DNA from: Chitinophaga silvisoli
GTDB taxonomy: Bacteria > Bacteroidota > Bacteroidia > Chitinophagales > Chitinophagaceae
Assembly: GCF_003412465.1 (NCBI RefSeq)
Contig: NZ_QTJV01000001.1
Location: 124,001-188,000, forward strand
Length of the DNA stretch: 64,000 nucleotides
Direction of reading: 5' to 3'
The position numbers were made by a program, and so were the translations under genes. The notes below the pieces were generated by a model, which was given only the letters and a program-made list of their open reading frames with translations, had not been told where the DNA came from and searched no databases. The stretch's first letter is position 1, and each line of letters begins with the position of its first letter. Positions 25,596 through 34,152 of this stretch are shown piece by piece.

Positions 25596-26012
25596 ATGGA
25601 ATACGTAAAAGAGTACACTGTAAAACCAGAACATATTGACGTTCAGAACATCATGGACGGATTATATTACCCCTTTTATATGGAATATTGCAGGCACGAC
25701 TTTATTAAAGACGTACTGGGCTTCAGCCTGGAAGAAGAAGCACAGAAAGGTATCAATATGGTCCTTTCTCAATATACCATCCAGTTTGTTCGTTCCCTGA
25801 AAAGAGACGATAAATTCACCGTTACCTGTCAGCTAATGGCAGACGGAAGTGGAAAACCGCAGATCCATTTTGAACAGAAGATCATGCTCAATAACAAAGT
25901 TGTAACCAAGGCAGTATTCACCGGCACCTGTGTACCTGCAACCGGTGGCAGACCATTCCTGCCTGAAGCAATTAAGGAAAAACTGAAAGACGCACCCGTA
26001 TTAAACGCATAA
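25596..26012 (+). CDS. Acyl-CoA thioesterase, hotdog fold (4HBT/YbgC-like)
   Basis: 138 residues, normal for a single hotdog domain. The core begins YTVKPEHIDVQNIMDGLYYP, where the D..g....yy pattern corresponds to the 4HBT active-site loop, and continues with the long helix YMEYCRHDFIKDVL. The strand SQYTIQFVRSLKRDDKFTV follows. It hydrolyses an acyl-CoA of unknown chain. It is 3 bases upstream of the quinone oxidoreductase gene, which suggests joint expression. Confidence 0.8.
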   Translation: MEYVKEYTVKPEHIDVQNIMDGLYYPFYMEYCRHDFIKDVLGFSLEEEAQKGINMVLSQYTIQFVRSLKRDDKFTVTCQLMADGSGKPQIHFEQKIMLNNKVVTKAVFTGTCVPATGGRPFLPEAIKEKLKDAPVLNA

Positions 26013-26015
26013 GTT

Positions 26016-26987
26016 ATGAAAGCTATTGTCATTACCCAACCCGGAGGTCCGGAAGTACTGCAGTTACAGGAATATCCTACACCTACACCAGGTGCAGAGG
26101 AAGTGCTGATTGAAATCAAGGCGGCTGGCCTTAACAGGGCAGATGTCTCTCAGCGTAGGGGGAAGTATCCGGCTCCTCCCGGCGTAGTACAGGATATTCT
26201 GGGTATGGAAGTGGCTGGTATCGTAATCGAATGTGGCCCCGGTGTAACTATGTGGAAACCGGGCGATAAAGTATGCGCACTCATTGCAGGCGGCGGGTAT
26301 GCTACCCATGTCACCGCCAAAGAAGGACAATGTCTGCCTGTTCCTGAAAAGCTCTCCTTTGCCGAAGCAGCCAGTCTGCCCGAAGTAATAGCCACTGTAT
26401 GGACGAACGTCTTTCAGCGGGCGCACTTACAGGCAGGAGAAAACCTCCTGGTACATGGCGGAAGTAGCGGTATTGGTATTGCAGCTATTCAGCTGGGCCA
26501 TGCCTTTGACGCAAATGTATACGTAACCGTCGGTTCCGAAGAGAAAGGCAAGGCCTGCCTGGAGCTCGGAGCCGCCGGTTATGTCAATTATAAAGAACAG
26601 GATTTCATGCAAGCCTATGCCGGCACCGGTATGGATGTAATACTGGATATGGTGGGAGGAGACTACCTGGATAAAAACGTTCAGCTGCTCAATACCGAAG
26701 GCCGCCTGGTCTACATCAATGCCATGGGTGGAAACATGGCGCAATTGAATATTTCCAGGATGATGCAGAAGCGCCTTACCATCACAGGTACAACATTGCG
26801 CCCCCGCGATTATACCTTCAGGAAAGCGCTGTCACAGGAACTGCTGGAGAAAGTCTGGCCACTTATTCACAATGGGAAATATAAGCCTGTCATATATGCA
26901 ACATTTACATATGACAAAGCGCCTGAAGCCCATGCCCTCATGGAAAGCAGCCAACATATCGGGAAGATTATATTAGTGAATGAATAA
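26016..26987 (+). CDS. NAD(P)H:quinone oxidoreductase, zeta-crystallin/PIG3 type
   Basis: 323 residues of the zinc-free medium-chain dehydrogenase family. The GroES-like half has MKAIVITQPGGPEVLQL, VLIEIKAAGLNRADVSQRRG and ILGMEVAGIVIECG; the Rossmann half has LLVHGGSSGIGIAAIQLG (NADPH loop), EEKGKACLELGAAGYVNY and ILDMVGGDYLDKN. The C-terminus HALMESSQHIGKIIL matches the family. It reduces quinones or enoyl compounds in the cytoplasm. No zinc-binding Cys cluster is present, which supports the QOR rather than alcohol dehydrogenase call. Confidence 0.92.
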   Translation: MKAIVITQPGGPEVLQLQEYPTPTPGAEEVLIEIKAAGLNRADVSQRRGKYPAPPGVVQDILGMEVAGIVIECGPGVTMWKPGDKVCALIAGGGYATHVTAKEGQCLPVPEKLSFAEAASLPEVIATVWTNVFQRAHLQAGENLLVHGGSSGIGIAAIQLGHAFDANVYVTVGSEEKGKACLELGAAGYVNYKEQDFMQAYAGTGMDVILDMVGGDYLDKNVQLLNTEGRLVYINAMGGNMAQLNISRMMQKRLTITGTTLRPRDYTFRKALSQELLEKVWPLIHNGKYKPVIYATFTYDKAPEAHALMESSQHIGKIILVNE

Positions 26988-27028
26988 GCCTTTTATATTA
27001 CTTTTGCCCACTTAAATGCGCACGTAAT

Positions 27029-28276
27029 ATGAAAGAAAAAGTGTCTGTTACAGATACCGGTATTCAGTCTTCCGGGCTTCCCCGGGACTATATGGAAGCG
27101 GTGGCAGAATATATCTGGAATGGTTTTGACGCAGCGGCATCCATCATCGATATCACTTTTGAAACAAATGAAATAGATACCATCCATAGCCTGTCAATTA
27201 CAGACAATGGCACTGGTATCGACTATGAGCAGCTAAAGGAGACCTTTGGCAACTTCAACGACTCAATTAAAAAAGCTACTTTCCAGAAGACATCTTCTGT
27301 CATCAAAGGAAATAAAGGCCGCGGACGTTTCTCTTTTTCTGCCTTTAGTGGAAAAGCATTGTGGAAAACCGTCTATAAAGACCAGACCACAGGTAAGCTG
27401 CATGCTTATGAGATTACGATCACAAAGAACTCTAAAGATTATTTCGATCCACACAATAAGCGGGAGTTAGCCAAGGGCACTACCGGTACGATGGTTACTT
27501 TTACTGACCTCTTTGATGTAACCGGTTTTTCCTTTCAGTCCGATGAATTCAAAACCTTCCTGGAAAGAGAGTTCGGCTGGTTCCTGATGCTGAACCGGGA
27601 AAAGGAATACCAGATCCGCATCAATGGTGCTGTATTACCTTACCAGCAGCTGATCGCTGAAACGGATATCGGTACCTTACCCCTGAAAGACGCAGAAGGG
27701 AAAGACCACTTTTTTAAGATCACTTTCGTCAGGTGGTCTGAGCGGATTGGCGACAAATTCTTCTTTTACTTCCTCAACTCCCAACAGAAAGAACTGTTCA
27801 AGGATCTTACCTCATTCAATAATAATGCGATTGGTTTCTACCATAGTGTGTACATTGAGTCCCGCTATTTCGATGCCTTCAATCCCCAGGATAATGAGTT
27901 GTCTCAAAACCTGTTTGAACGTACCCGCCAGCATGGGGTATTCAAAACACTGATGAATCATCTGCATGAACTGGTAAGACTACGGCAGAAGGCGTTTGTA
28001 GATGGAGAAGCGGCCGAGAGGCTGGTGGATAACTATGAGAAGAATGGCATCATTCCAAAACTGCAGGATGGCAGGAAAAAGAAAGCACTGCTGAAAGTCG
28101 TGAAGAACCTGTACTGTATAGAGCCCCGCTTGTTCCAGGGATTAAACAGGGAGCAACAGCGCATCAATGTAGGCTTGCTGGGTTTACTGCTTGAGGCAGG
28201 GATGAAAGAGGAGGTAGTAGAATTGGTCAGTCATATAGTACCACTCACGGATGAAGACAGGAAGTTATTACGATAA
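27029..28276 (+). CDS. Stand-alone GHKL (Hsp90/MORC-type) ATPase
   Basis: 415 residues. The Bergerat ATP fold shows all boxes: N box EYIWNGFDAAAS (27-38), G1 ITDNGTGID (57-65), G2 GNKGRGRFSFSAF (94-106) and a G3-like KGTTGTMVTF. Residues 170-300 look like an S5-type transducer. The C-terminal helical part includes GLNREQQRINVGLLGLLLEA. It is not a histidine kinase (no DHp or sensor) or a MutL/GyrB. Such MORC-like ATPases occur in phage-defence and DNA-handling systems, but there is no nuclease partner next to it. Function is unknown. Confidence 0.75.
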   Translation: MKEKVSVTDTGIQSSGLPRDYMEAVAEYIWNGFDAAASIIDITFETNEIDTIHSLSITDNGTGIDYEQLKETFGNFNDSIKKATFQKTSSVIKGNKGRGRFSFSAFSGKALWKTVYKDQTTGKLHAYEITITKNSKDYFDPHNKRELAKGTTGTMVTFTDLFDVTGFSFQSDEFKTFLEREFGWFLMLNREKEYQIRINGAVLPYQQLIAETDIGTLPLKDAEGKDHFFKITFVRWSERIGDKFFFYFLNSQQKELFKDLTSFNNNAIGFYHSVYIESRYFDAFNPQDNELSQNLFERTRQHGVFKTLMNHLHELVRLRQKAFVDGEAAERLVDNYEKNGIIPKLQDGRKKKALLKVVKNLYCIEPRLFQGLNREQQRINVGLLGLLLEAGMKEEVVELVSHIVPLTDEDRKLLR

Positions 28277-28312
28277 AAGAAATGCCGGTGAAATCTCACC
28301 GGCATTTCTTTT
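28275..28312. terminator. Bidirectional terminator
   Basis: A 17-bp perfect stem (28275-28291 with 28296-28312) with an AATC loop and A/T-rich ends. It serves the GHKL gene and the convergent DUF6600 gene. Confidence 0.92.
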
Positions 28313-29226
28313 TACCTTCTGACTCTGCTACCCGATGGAGACGGTGACGACATCATCGGCGCTGTACGCATTGGCAGACTATTAACATTCCTGATCTGTT
28401 CTGATCTCTGTATAGTAGGCCTGTCCTGCGTTTGCATAATAGGCCGGGTAGTATTGTTATTATTAAAGCTTCTGAATTGTCTGGGTTGCGGAGTCTGCAC
28501 CTGGGGCCTGTACACCCGCATGGTGTTACCGCTGGGTGTAGTATTTGTTCTGACCCTGCTTTCCTGTATATTCATCGGTGTGATGGTCCTGTTAGTATAA
28601 CGCTGTACATCAGCTATATTTGGCCCCTGTGAATAATAGAGATTGTGACCATGTGTAGTAGCAAAATTGTTGATTACAGCAATTCTATCGGCACTATTGG
28701 GGCGTGTGACCTGTCGTGAAAGATCACGGTCATAAATGTGATCCCTCGGTACCTGGTTCCAATAGTAATCGTGTGGTCGCCAGCCGCCATATGCTGAGCC
28801 AACACCTACACCAGGTCCCAGTGGTGCCCAGCAATAATAGTTATCCACTGCTCCCCAGGTGACCCAGGCCGGAGACCAGTCGTATCCCGGTATCCACAGC
28901 CAGCCATAGCCATCGTCATAAAACCATCTGCCATAATGAAAGGGAGCCCAGCCCCAGTTAAAATCAGATGCCCACATCCAGCCTTCATTGCTGTATACCC
29001 AGTGCCCATTGGTGGCATAAGGACGGAAATCCCCGTCTATAGCCGGACTCCATACATTTCCATACCCCGGGTAGTCTATCCAGCTGCCATACGGGGAAAG
29101 ATCATCGTAGAAGGTCTGGTATGTAATACTGCCGTCCGGACCAGTTGAACCCTGTACACCTGTAGTGGTGGTGCAACTATTCAATAAGAATAAAGCGGGT
29201 ATCAGGGCTAAAACTAAACTTCTCAT
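28312..29226 (-). CDS. DUF6600-type Trp/Tyr/Gly-rich lipoprotein
   Basis: 304 residues. A lipoprotein signal (MRSLVLALIPALFLLNSC) is followed by a domain of aromatic repeats: SPYGSWIDYPGYGNVW, NGHWVYSNEGWMWAS, HYGRWFYDDGYGWLWIPG and SPAWVTWGAVDNYYCWAPL. The W..y..YG.vW / GrW.y...GW.W rhythm is that of DUF6600 proteins, thought to be surface beta structures. The C-terminal third is low-complexity, rich in N, Q, R, P and S. Function is unknown. Confidence 0.82.
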   Translation of the reverse strand: MRSLVLALIPALFLLNSCTTTTGVQGSTGPDGSITYQTFYDDLSPYGSWIDYPGYGNVWSPAIDGDFRPYATNGHWVYSNEGWMWASDFNWGWAPFHYGRWFYDDGYGWLWIPGYDWSPAWVTWGAVDNYYCWAPLGPGVGVGSAYGGWRPHDYYWNQVPRDHIYDRDLSRQVTRPNSADRIAVINNFATTHGHNLYYSQGPNIADVQRYTNRTITPMNIQESRVRTNTTPSGNTMRVYRPQVQTPQPRQFRSFNNNNTTRPIMQTQDRPTIQRSEQIRNVNSLPMRTAPMMSSPSPSGSRVRR

Positions 29227-29295
29227 GACTTAGTAGTTTAAAGGATAAACATTCACAATTCCGTTTAGTTTTATAGATGCAGAAATGAAGCCAAA

Positions 29296-29979
29296 TCAGC
29301 TTACCATTTTGGCCAGTGCATAAGCTGCCACAGCCGCTGCAATGCCTGTCAGGGCTACTTTTAACGTGCCTTTCAACAAAGGTTGTCCGGTTACTTTCGA
29401 TTTAAAATATCCAAAAATTAGCAGTGCTATAACAGTAATAATGCAGGAGAAATAAAATCCCTGTTGGTTATTCGAAGTGACGAGATAAGGGAACAAAGGT
29501 ATGAACCCGCCTGCCAGGTAAGAGAACGCAATTGTCAATGCAGATTTAATAGCCCTGTCCTTATCAGGTTTATCCAGCCCCAGTTCAAAGCGCATCATAA
29601 AGTCTACCCATTTATGTTTATCCTGGCTGATCTGTAAAGTCACCTGCTTACTCAGTTCCTTATCCACACCCATGTCAATAAAGATAGCTTCCACTTCCTG
29701 CCTTTCTGTCTCCGGCACCTTTTCCACTTCCTCATACTCCCGTTTCAGTTCGGAGTCATAGTGCTCCACTTCTGTTTGTCCTGCCAGAAATCCCCCCAAT
29801 CCCATTGAAATACAACCTGCTGCAATTTCAGAAAGTCCGGATACAATGATAAGATGGTTCGTATCCAATACGCCACTCAAACCGGCAGTAAGGGCAAAGG
29901 GTACAGTCAGTCCATCGGACATGCCGATGATGACATCTCTGACAAAATTGGAGCTATTGATGTGTGTTTCCTGATGCAT
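29296..29979 (-). CDS. VIT1/CCC1-family Fe/Mn transporter
   Basis: 227 residues. Membrane helices occur at about 15-60 (FVRDVIIGMSDGLTVPFALTA) and in the C-terminal half from about 148. The family signature of an N-terminal IIG.sDGLt.pfaL, SEIAAGCISMGLGGFLAG and a charged cytoplasmic loop with repeated Glu (HYDSELKREYEEVEKVPETE) for metal binding is present. It moves Fe2+ or Mn2+ out of the cytoplasm. It is monocistronic by spacing. Confidence 0.9.
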   Translation of the reverse strand: MHQETHINSSNFVRDVIIGMSDGLTVPFALTAGLSGVLDTNHLIIVSGLSEIAAGCISMGLGGFLAGQTEVEHYDSELKREYEEVEKVPETERQEVEAIFIDMGVDKELSKQVTLQISQDKHKWVDFMMRFELGLDKPDKDRAIKSALTIAFSYLAGGFIPLFPYLVTSNNQQGFYFSCIITVIALLIFGYFKSKVTGQPLLKGTLKVALTGIAAAVAAYALAKMVS

Positions 29980-30157
29980 GGGTATTTGTATTGATATAAA
30001 ATTATCAAAATAGAATGAGTAATTAAAACCCCCTCTTTAAAGAGGACTGATTTCCATAATATTATAAACTTTTAATATTTTATCCCTGAATTCAGCTATT
30101 TCAGGCACCTGATAATTGGGGTTAATTTGTATCTTATATAGAAATATTTCAGATACA

Positions 30158-30253
30158 ATGAAACAAAAAACATCGATAGCAGTTGCCGCTGTACAAAAAA
30201 GTATACGCAATAGCCATGGCGCAAAGCCGGAAAGTATTAATATTAATAATTAA
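30158..30253 (+). CDS. Possible 31-residue peptide
   Basis: An ATG-initiated frame encodes MKQKTSIAVAAVQKSIR and a polar tail ending SININN before a TAA stop. It lies in an otherwise empty AT-rich spacer. No ribosome site or homologue is known to me, so it could be chance. It is reported because small basic-to-polar peptides are often missed. Confidence 0.2.
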   Translation: MKQKTSIAVAAVQKSIRNSHGAKPESININN

Positions 30254-30377
30254 ACGTAGTTTTAATATTTTGATTCTGAATTGATTGTATCGTTTGTAGT
30301 TGTTTCGTAGACGCTGTTTTTTCCACCTGTAGTACTTCGGTAGTAGGTCAAAAATAGCTGGACATCTTTGGGGGAAA

Positions 30378-30385
30378 TACTTTTG
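30378..30385 (+). promoter_or_regulatory. -7 promoter element TACTTTTG
   Basis: TACTTTTG fits TAnnTTTG exactly and lies 33 bases before the ATG of the DUF4870-like gene. No convincing -33 TTG is present at the normal spacing. Confidence 0.4.
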
Positions 30386-30418
30386 TGACATCATCAATCA
30401 CAAAAAAATGATCATATC

Positions 30419-30751
30419 ATGAAGGACAAAACATTAGCTATCGTCGCCTACTGTACAATAATTGGTTGGATAATTGCCTATGTAAAGTATAAGGAAACAC
30501 CTGAGCGTTCACCACTGGTACGTTATCATCTTGCACAAGCCTTAGGCGTATTTATCGCGGGCATTGCAATTTCAATTATTGTTTCCATCGTCGCAAGAAT
30601 TATCCCTACCCTGGGATCTCTCTTGAGTGTAGCCGGCCTTCTTCCATTGATTCTGCTGATATTTGGAATAATAACCGCTTCGAATGAAGCTCAGAGACCT
30701 GTACCTGTAATAGGTAAAGCGTTCGAAAACAAATTCAGCTTTCTGAACTAA
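30419..30751 (+). CDS. DUF4870/Tic20-like small membrane protein
   Basis: 110 residues with three to four hydrophobic segments. TLAIVAYCTIIGWIIAYV, a polar loop KYKETPERSPLVRYHLAQAL, then ALGVFIAGIAISIIVSIV and LLPLILLIFGIITASNEA match the DUF4870 pattern (helix, RfHa/yHLaQal, two helices, A.G......P). It is an inner-membrane protein of unknown function. A long-loop terminator follows. Confidence 0.75.
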   Translation: MKDKTLAIVAYCTIIGWIIAYVKYKETPERSPLVRYHLAQALGVFIAGIAISIIVSIVARIIPTLGSLLSVAGLLPLILLIFGIITASNEAQRPVPVIGKAFENKFSFLN

Positions 30752-30823
30752 CATGTTTTCAGAAAAATATTAATCCCAATCATTGTTGAAAAACCCGGAT
30801 TAACTATCCTTTTGAAAGCATAA

Positions 30824-30891
30824 AAAGACTGACTAATAAGGTTTTAATTACCATTCCCCCTACAAAGATGGTTGCCTGTTAGTCAGTCTTT
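30824..30891. terminator. Long-loop inverted repeat between convergent genes
   Basis: A 13-bp perfect stem (30824-30836 with 30879-30891) encloses a 42-base loop with a C-rich stretch. AAA and TTT ends allow use as a terminator in both directions, but the loop is unusually long. Confidence 0.6.
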
Positions 30892-30897
30892 CTGCAT

Positions 30898-31938
30898 TTA
30901 TTGCTGTTTGTAGATCTCAATATCAATCTGACCGTCTTCAGTAATAGTTCCCCTATACATACCTTCTGTATTGAAAGGCATTACCGCATGACCTGCCTGG
31001 TCCAGGGCGATCAAACCACCGCTTCCTCCCAGGATACCGATTTTCTCAATCACAGCTTTCGCTGCCTGATCCAGGTTAATCCCTTTGTATTCCATCATCG
31101 CGGAAAGATCATAGGCAGCTACATCCCTGATGTAAAATTCACCCCACCCGGTACAGGATACGGCAGCAGTTTTATTATTGGCATAAGTACCTGCACCAAT
31201 GATCGGAGAGTCACCGATACGGCCATATTTTTTGTTAGTCATGCCACCGGTAGAAGTTCCTGCTGCCAGGTTGCCATTTCTGTCCAGCGCAACAGCACCT
31301 ACAGTACCGAATTTATTGTCTACATTTTCAATACCCAGTTTACCTGCCGGTGTATAGCTATGATCTAATTTTGTTTTGGAAGAATCTGTTTTCAGTGTTT
31401 TTTGCAGGGCATCCCAGCGCTCCTGTGTCCAGAAATATTTAGGATCCACGATTTCCAGACCGGCATCTTTGGCAAACTGTTCAGCTCCACGACCCGCCAG
31501 CATGACGTGTTCAGATTTTTCCATCACAGCTTTCGCAGCAGAGATCGGGTTTTTGACTGTAGTTACCCCCGCTACAGCACCTGCCTGCAGGGTCTTACCA
31601 TTCATAATGGCAGCATCCATCTCATTTTTACCATCATGGGTGAATACAGCGCCTTTCCCGGCATTGAAGAGGGGAGAGTCTTCCATCACTTTAATGGTAG
31701 CTTCTACCGCTTCAGTGCTGCTTTTACCCGCTTTCAGCATTTTAAAACCCGTAATCAGGGCTTCCTTCAGCACTGCTGTGTAAGCCGCTTCCTTTTCAGG
31801 TGTCATGTTTTGTTTGGTGATAGTACCAGCACCGCCATGAATTACCAGAATGTATCTTTCCTGGGGTGGGGTACCTTCCTCGGCATAGCAAATCGCCTTC
31901 AGACTAAGCATAAGGCAGCAAAAAAGTAACTTTTTCAT
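30898..31938 (-). CDS. Isoaspartyl peptidase / type III L-asparaginase (Ntn hydrolase)
   Basis: 346 residues from the ATG at 31938, the start that gives a signal peptide (MKKLLFCCLMLSLKAICYA). The mature precursor has YILVIHGGAGTITKQNM near its start and the autocleavage site NKFGTVGAVALD, where the Thr of GTVG becomes the N-terminal nucleophile. GTSTGGMTNKKYGRIGDSP, which binds substrate, follows. It cleaves itself into alpha and beta chains and hydrolyses isoaspartyl dipeptides or asparagine in the periplasm. Confidence 0.92.
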   Translation of the reverse strand: MKKLLFCCLMLSLKAICYAEEGTPPQERYILVIHGGAGTITKQNMTPEKEAAYTAVLKEALITGFKMLKAGKSSTEAVEATIKVMEDSPLFNAGKGAVFTHDGKNEMDAAIMNGKTLQAGAVAGVTTVKNPISAAKAVMEKSEHVMLAGRGAEQFAKDAGLEIVDPKYFWTQERWDALQKTLKTDSSKTKLDHSYTPAGKLGIENVDNKFGTVGAVALDRNGNLAAGTSTGGMTNKKYGRIGDSPIIGAGTYANNKTAAVSCTGWGEFYIRDVAAYDLSAMMEYKGINLDQAAKAVIEKIGILGGSGGLIALDQAGHAVMPFNTEGMYRGTITEDGQIDIEIYKQQ

Positions 31939-32016
31939 ATAAGCTAAAATAGTAAAAAGACAGCATAGGATACCTTTCCTCTCCTCATTTCGCATATTTG
32001 AAATGTCAACTTTTTA

Positions 32017-32030
32017 TGCAAACGTTTCCA
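32017..32030. promoter_or_regulatory. LacI/GalR-type operator
   Basis: TGCAAACGTTTCCA matches the LacI-family operator pattern TGnAAnCGnTnnCA. It lies 28 bases before the glycosidase ATG, in the spacer with the divergent asparaginase gene. No LacI-type gene is in the window. Confidence 0.55.
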
Positions 32031-32058
32031 TAAAAACGTATTTTTAAGTATTCCACGA

Positions 32059-34131
32059 ATGAAAAACTATCTTACTTTCCTGTTGACCTGCACATATGCT
32101 ATTGTATGTGGACAAACGCCTATCAACCGTCAGGCGCTGGTGGAGCGGCATAATGTGACACTGCACCAGGCAGATACGCTTGCTGCATTGACCCTGGGCA
32201 ATGGCAATTTTGCTTTTACAGTTGATGTCACCGGTTTACAAACATTTCCGGAAGCTTATAGCAAAGGCATTCCCCTGGGTACCCAGTCCGGCTGGGGATG
32301 GCATAGTTTCCCGAATACAGCAGGGTACAATATAGCGGATACTTACCAGCCCTACCACCTGCAGGGCCGTGATATTACCTATGCCGTACAAAAGAAAAAC
32401 GCCCCCGCTGTCGAATATTTCCGGCAAAATGTGCACCGCCTGCAACTCGGAACTGTTGGTTTCCTGATCCTGAAAAAGAATGGCCAGGCCGCTGCCCTCA
32501 CTGATCTGAAACAGGTAGACCAGGTGCTGGACCTCTGGAATGGAGAGATCCGCAGTTCCTTCATTATAGAAGGTATTCCCGTAAAAGTCCGTACTGTCGT
32601 ACATCCGCATAAAGACCTCGTATCCATCAAAGTCATTTCCCCCCTTGTTAAGCAGGGGCGATTGAAAATCCGTATTCGCCTTCCTTATCCTACAGGCGAA
32701 TTTGCAGATGCGGGGGCAAATTACCAGGATCCTGACAGGCACCAATCGTCTGTCCTAAAACCCGGTCTTATCATCCACCAGTTAGATACAACCCGTTACT
32801 TTTTAAATTACTCCCCTATAAATACCAGCAGTCCTCATCTTCATGAGTTCCTGCTTACCCTCGACGAGGAGATTACCATTGAGTTCTCTCCTCACGAAGC
32901 GCAGGACCTTCCTTCCTTTGCGCAAACGGAAAATGACAGCCGCCGATACTGGCAGGCATTCTGGAAAAGGGGAGCTGCCGTTGATTTCAGCGGTAGTACT
33001 GACCCCCGCGCTTTTGAACTGGAAAGGAGAGTAGTCCTTTCACAATACCTCATGGCTGTGCAATGTGCCGGCTATATGCCACCACAGGAAACCGGGCTCA
33101 CCTACAATAGCTGGTATGGTAAGCCGCACCTGGAAATGTATTGGTGGCATGCCGTTCATTTTGCGCTTTGGGGAAGGGCGGACCTGATGCAAAAAAGCCT
33201 GCAATGGTATGAAACAGTGGCGGATAAGGCCCGCGCCATCGCGCAAAGACAGGGCTACCAAGGCATGCGCTGGCAAAAAATGACGGATCCCTGGGGAAAT
33301 GAAAGCCCTTCTTCTGTCGGTGCTTTCCTGATCTGGCAACAACCTCATTTTATTTACATGGCAGAGTTGCTGTATCGCCAGCACCCGGAAGTGTTGGCTA
33401 AATACCAGTCACTCGTTGCCGCTACAGCCGATTTCATGGCTTCCTATGCATGGTATGACAGCACTACTCATCATTACATCCTTGGCAAAGGACTGATCCC
33501 TGCCCAGGAAAGGTTTAAACCGGAGGATACTTTCAATCCTACATTCGAACTGGCTTACTGGCACTGGGGATTACAAACTGCCCAGCTATGGAGAGAAAGG
33601 GCTGGCCTGCCCCGGAACCCGGAATGGGACAAGGTATTGCAGGGACTATCACCCCTTCCTCAGCAGGATGGTATATACCTCGCTGCTGAAAGCGCACCTG
33701 ATAGTTATACCCGCCCGTATTATATGACAGACCATCCGGCAGTACTGGGTACCCTGGGAATGTTACCCGCCAGCCCTGCACTGGATACGGGGATCATGCA
33801 CCATACACTCAATAAAATCTGGACCAGCTGGGATTGGAAAGATACCTGGGGATGGGATTTCCCGCTTACCTGCATGACAGCCGTAAGACTGGGAGAACCG
33901 GAGAAAGCGATAGATGCCCTGTTCATGAAGATCAGGACAAATACCTGGTTGCCAAACGGGCACAATTACCAGGATGACAGGTTACGTTTATACCTGCCCG
34001 GGAATGGCGGGCTATTGACAGCTGTCGCCCTGATGTGTGCAGGTTATGATGGTTGTACCGTCAAAGAACCGGGAATTCCTAAAAATGGCAAATGGAAAGT
34101 TAAATGGGAAGGCCTGCAGCCTATGCCCTGA
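32059..34131 (+). CDS. Six-hairpin glycosidase-like protein (GH65/GH95 clan-type)
   Basis: 690 residues. A signal peptide (MKNYLTFLLTCTYAIVCG) precedes an N-terminal beta domain (about 20-280: LTLGNGNFAFTVDVTGLQ, REDITYAV-like strands) and an alpha/alpha barrel (about 320-670: LERRVVLSQYLMAVQCAGY, KPHLEMYWWHAVHFALWG, DTFNPTFELAYWHWGLQTAQ, TWGWDFPLTCMTAVRLG). The domain order and the LExyWWHa motif resemble GH65/GH95-related enzymes, but I cannot fix the family or substrate. It is upstream of a GH105 gene by 21 bases, so both act on the same glycan, probably pectin-like. A LacI-type operator precedes it. Confidence 0.7.
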   Translation: MKNYLTFLLTCTYAIVCGQTPINRQALVERHNVTLHQADTLAALTLGNGNFAFTVDVTGLQTFPEAYSKGIPLGTQSGWGWHSFPNTAGYNIADTYQPYHLQGRDITYAVQKKNAPAVEYFRQNVHRLQLGTVGFLILKKNGQAAALTDLKQVDQVLDLWNGEIRSSFIIEGIPVKVRTVVHPHKDLVSIKVISPLVKQGRLKIRIRLPYPTGEFADAGANYQDPDRHQSSVLKPGLIIHQLDTTRYFLNYSPINTSSPHLHEFLLTLDEEITIEFSPHEAQDLPSFAQTENDSRRYWQAFWKRGAAVDFSGSTDPRAFELERRVVLSQYLMAVQCAGYMPPQETGLTYNSWYGKPHLEMYWWHAVHFALWGRADLMQKSLQWYETVADKARAIAQRQGYQGMRWQKMTDPWGNESPSSVGAFLIWQQPHFIYMAELLYRQHPEVLAKYQSLVAATADFMASYAWYDSTTHHYILGKGLIPAQERFKPEDTFNPTFELAYWHWGLQTAQLWRERAGLPRNPEWDKVLQGLSPLPQQDGIYLAAESAPDSYTRPYYMTDHPAVLGTLGMLPASPALDTGIMHHTLNKIWTSWDWKDTWGWDFPLTCMTAVRLGEPEKAIDALFMKIRTNTWLPNGHNYQDDRLRLYLPGNGGLLTAVALMCAGYDGCTVKEPGIPKNGKWKVKWEGLQPMP

Positions 34132-34152
34132 TAAAATAAAAATAAATCCACA

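Larger units (their letters stand above)
29980..30418. other. AT-rich 439-base intergenic region
   Basis: This spacer lies between the start of the VIT-family gene and the DUF4870-like gene. I see a possible 31-codon ORF, one good -7 element near the right end, and AT-rich sequence with TTTTAATATTTT-type motifs at about 30068 and 30259. Nothing else is recognisable. Confidence 0.6.

Noticed and set aside
30149..30397. 82-residue minus-strand ORF in the spacer before the DUF4870-like gene
   Set aside because: Composition is not protein-like, the frame overlaps a likely promoter, and there is no start signal.
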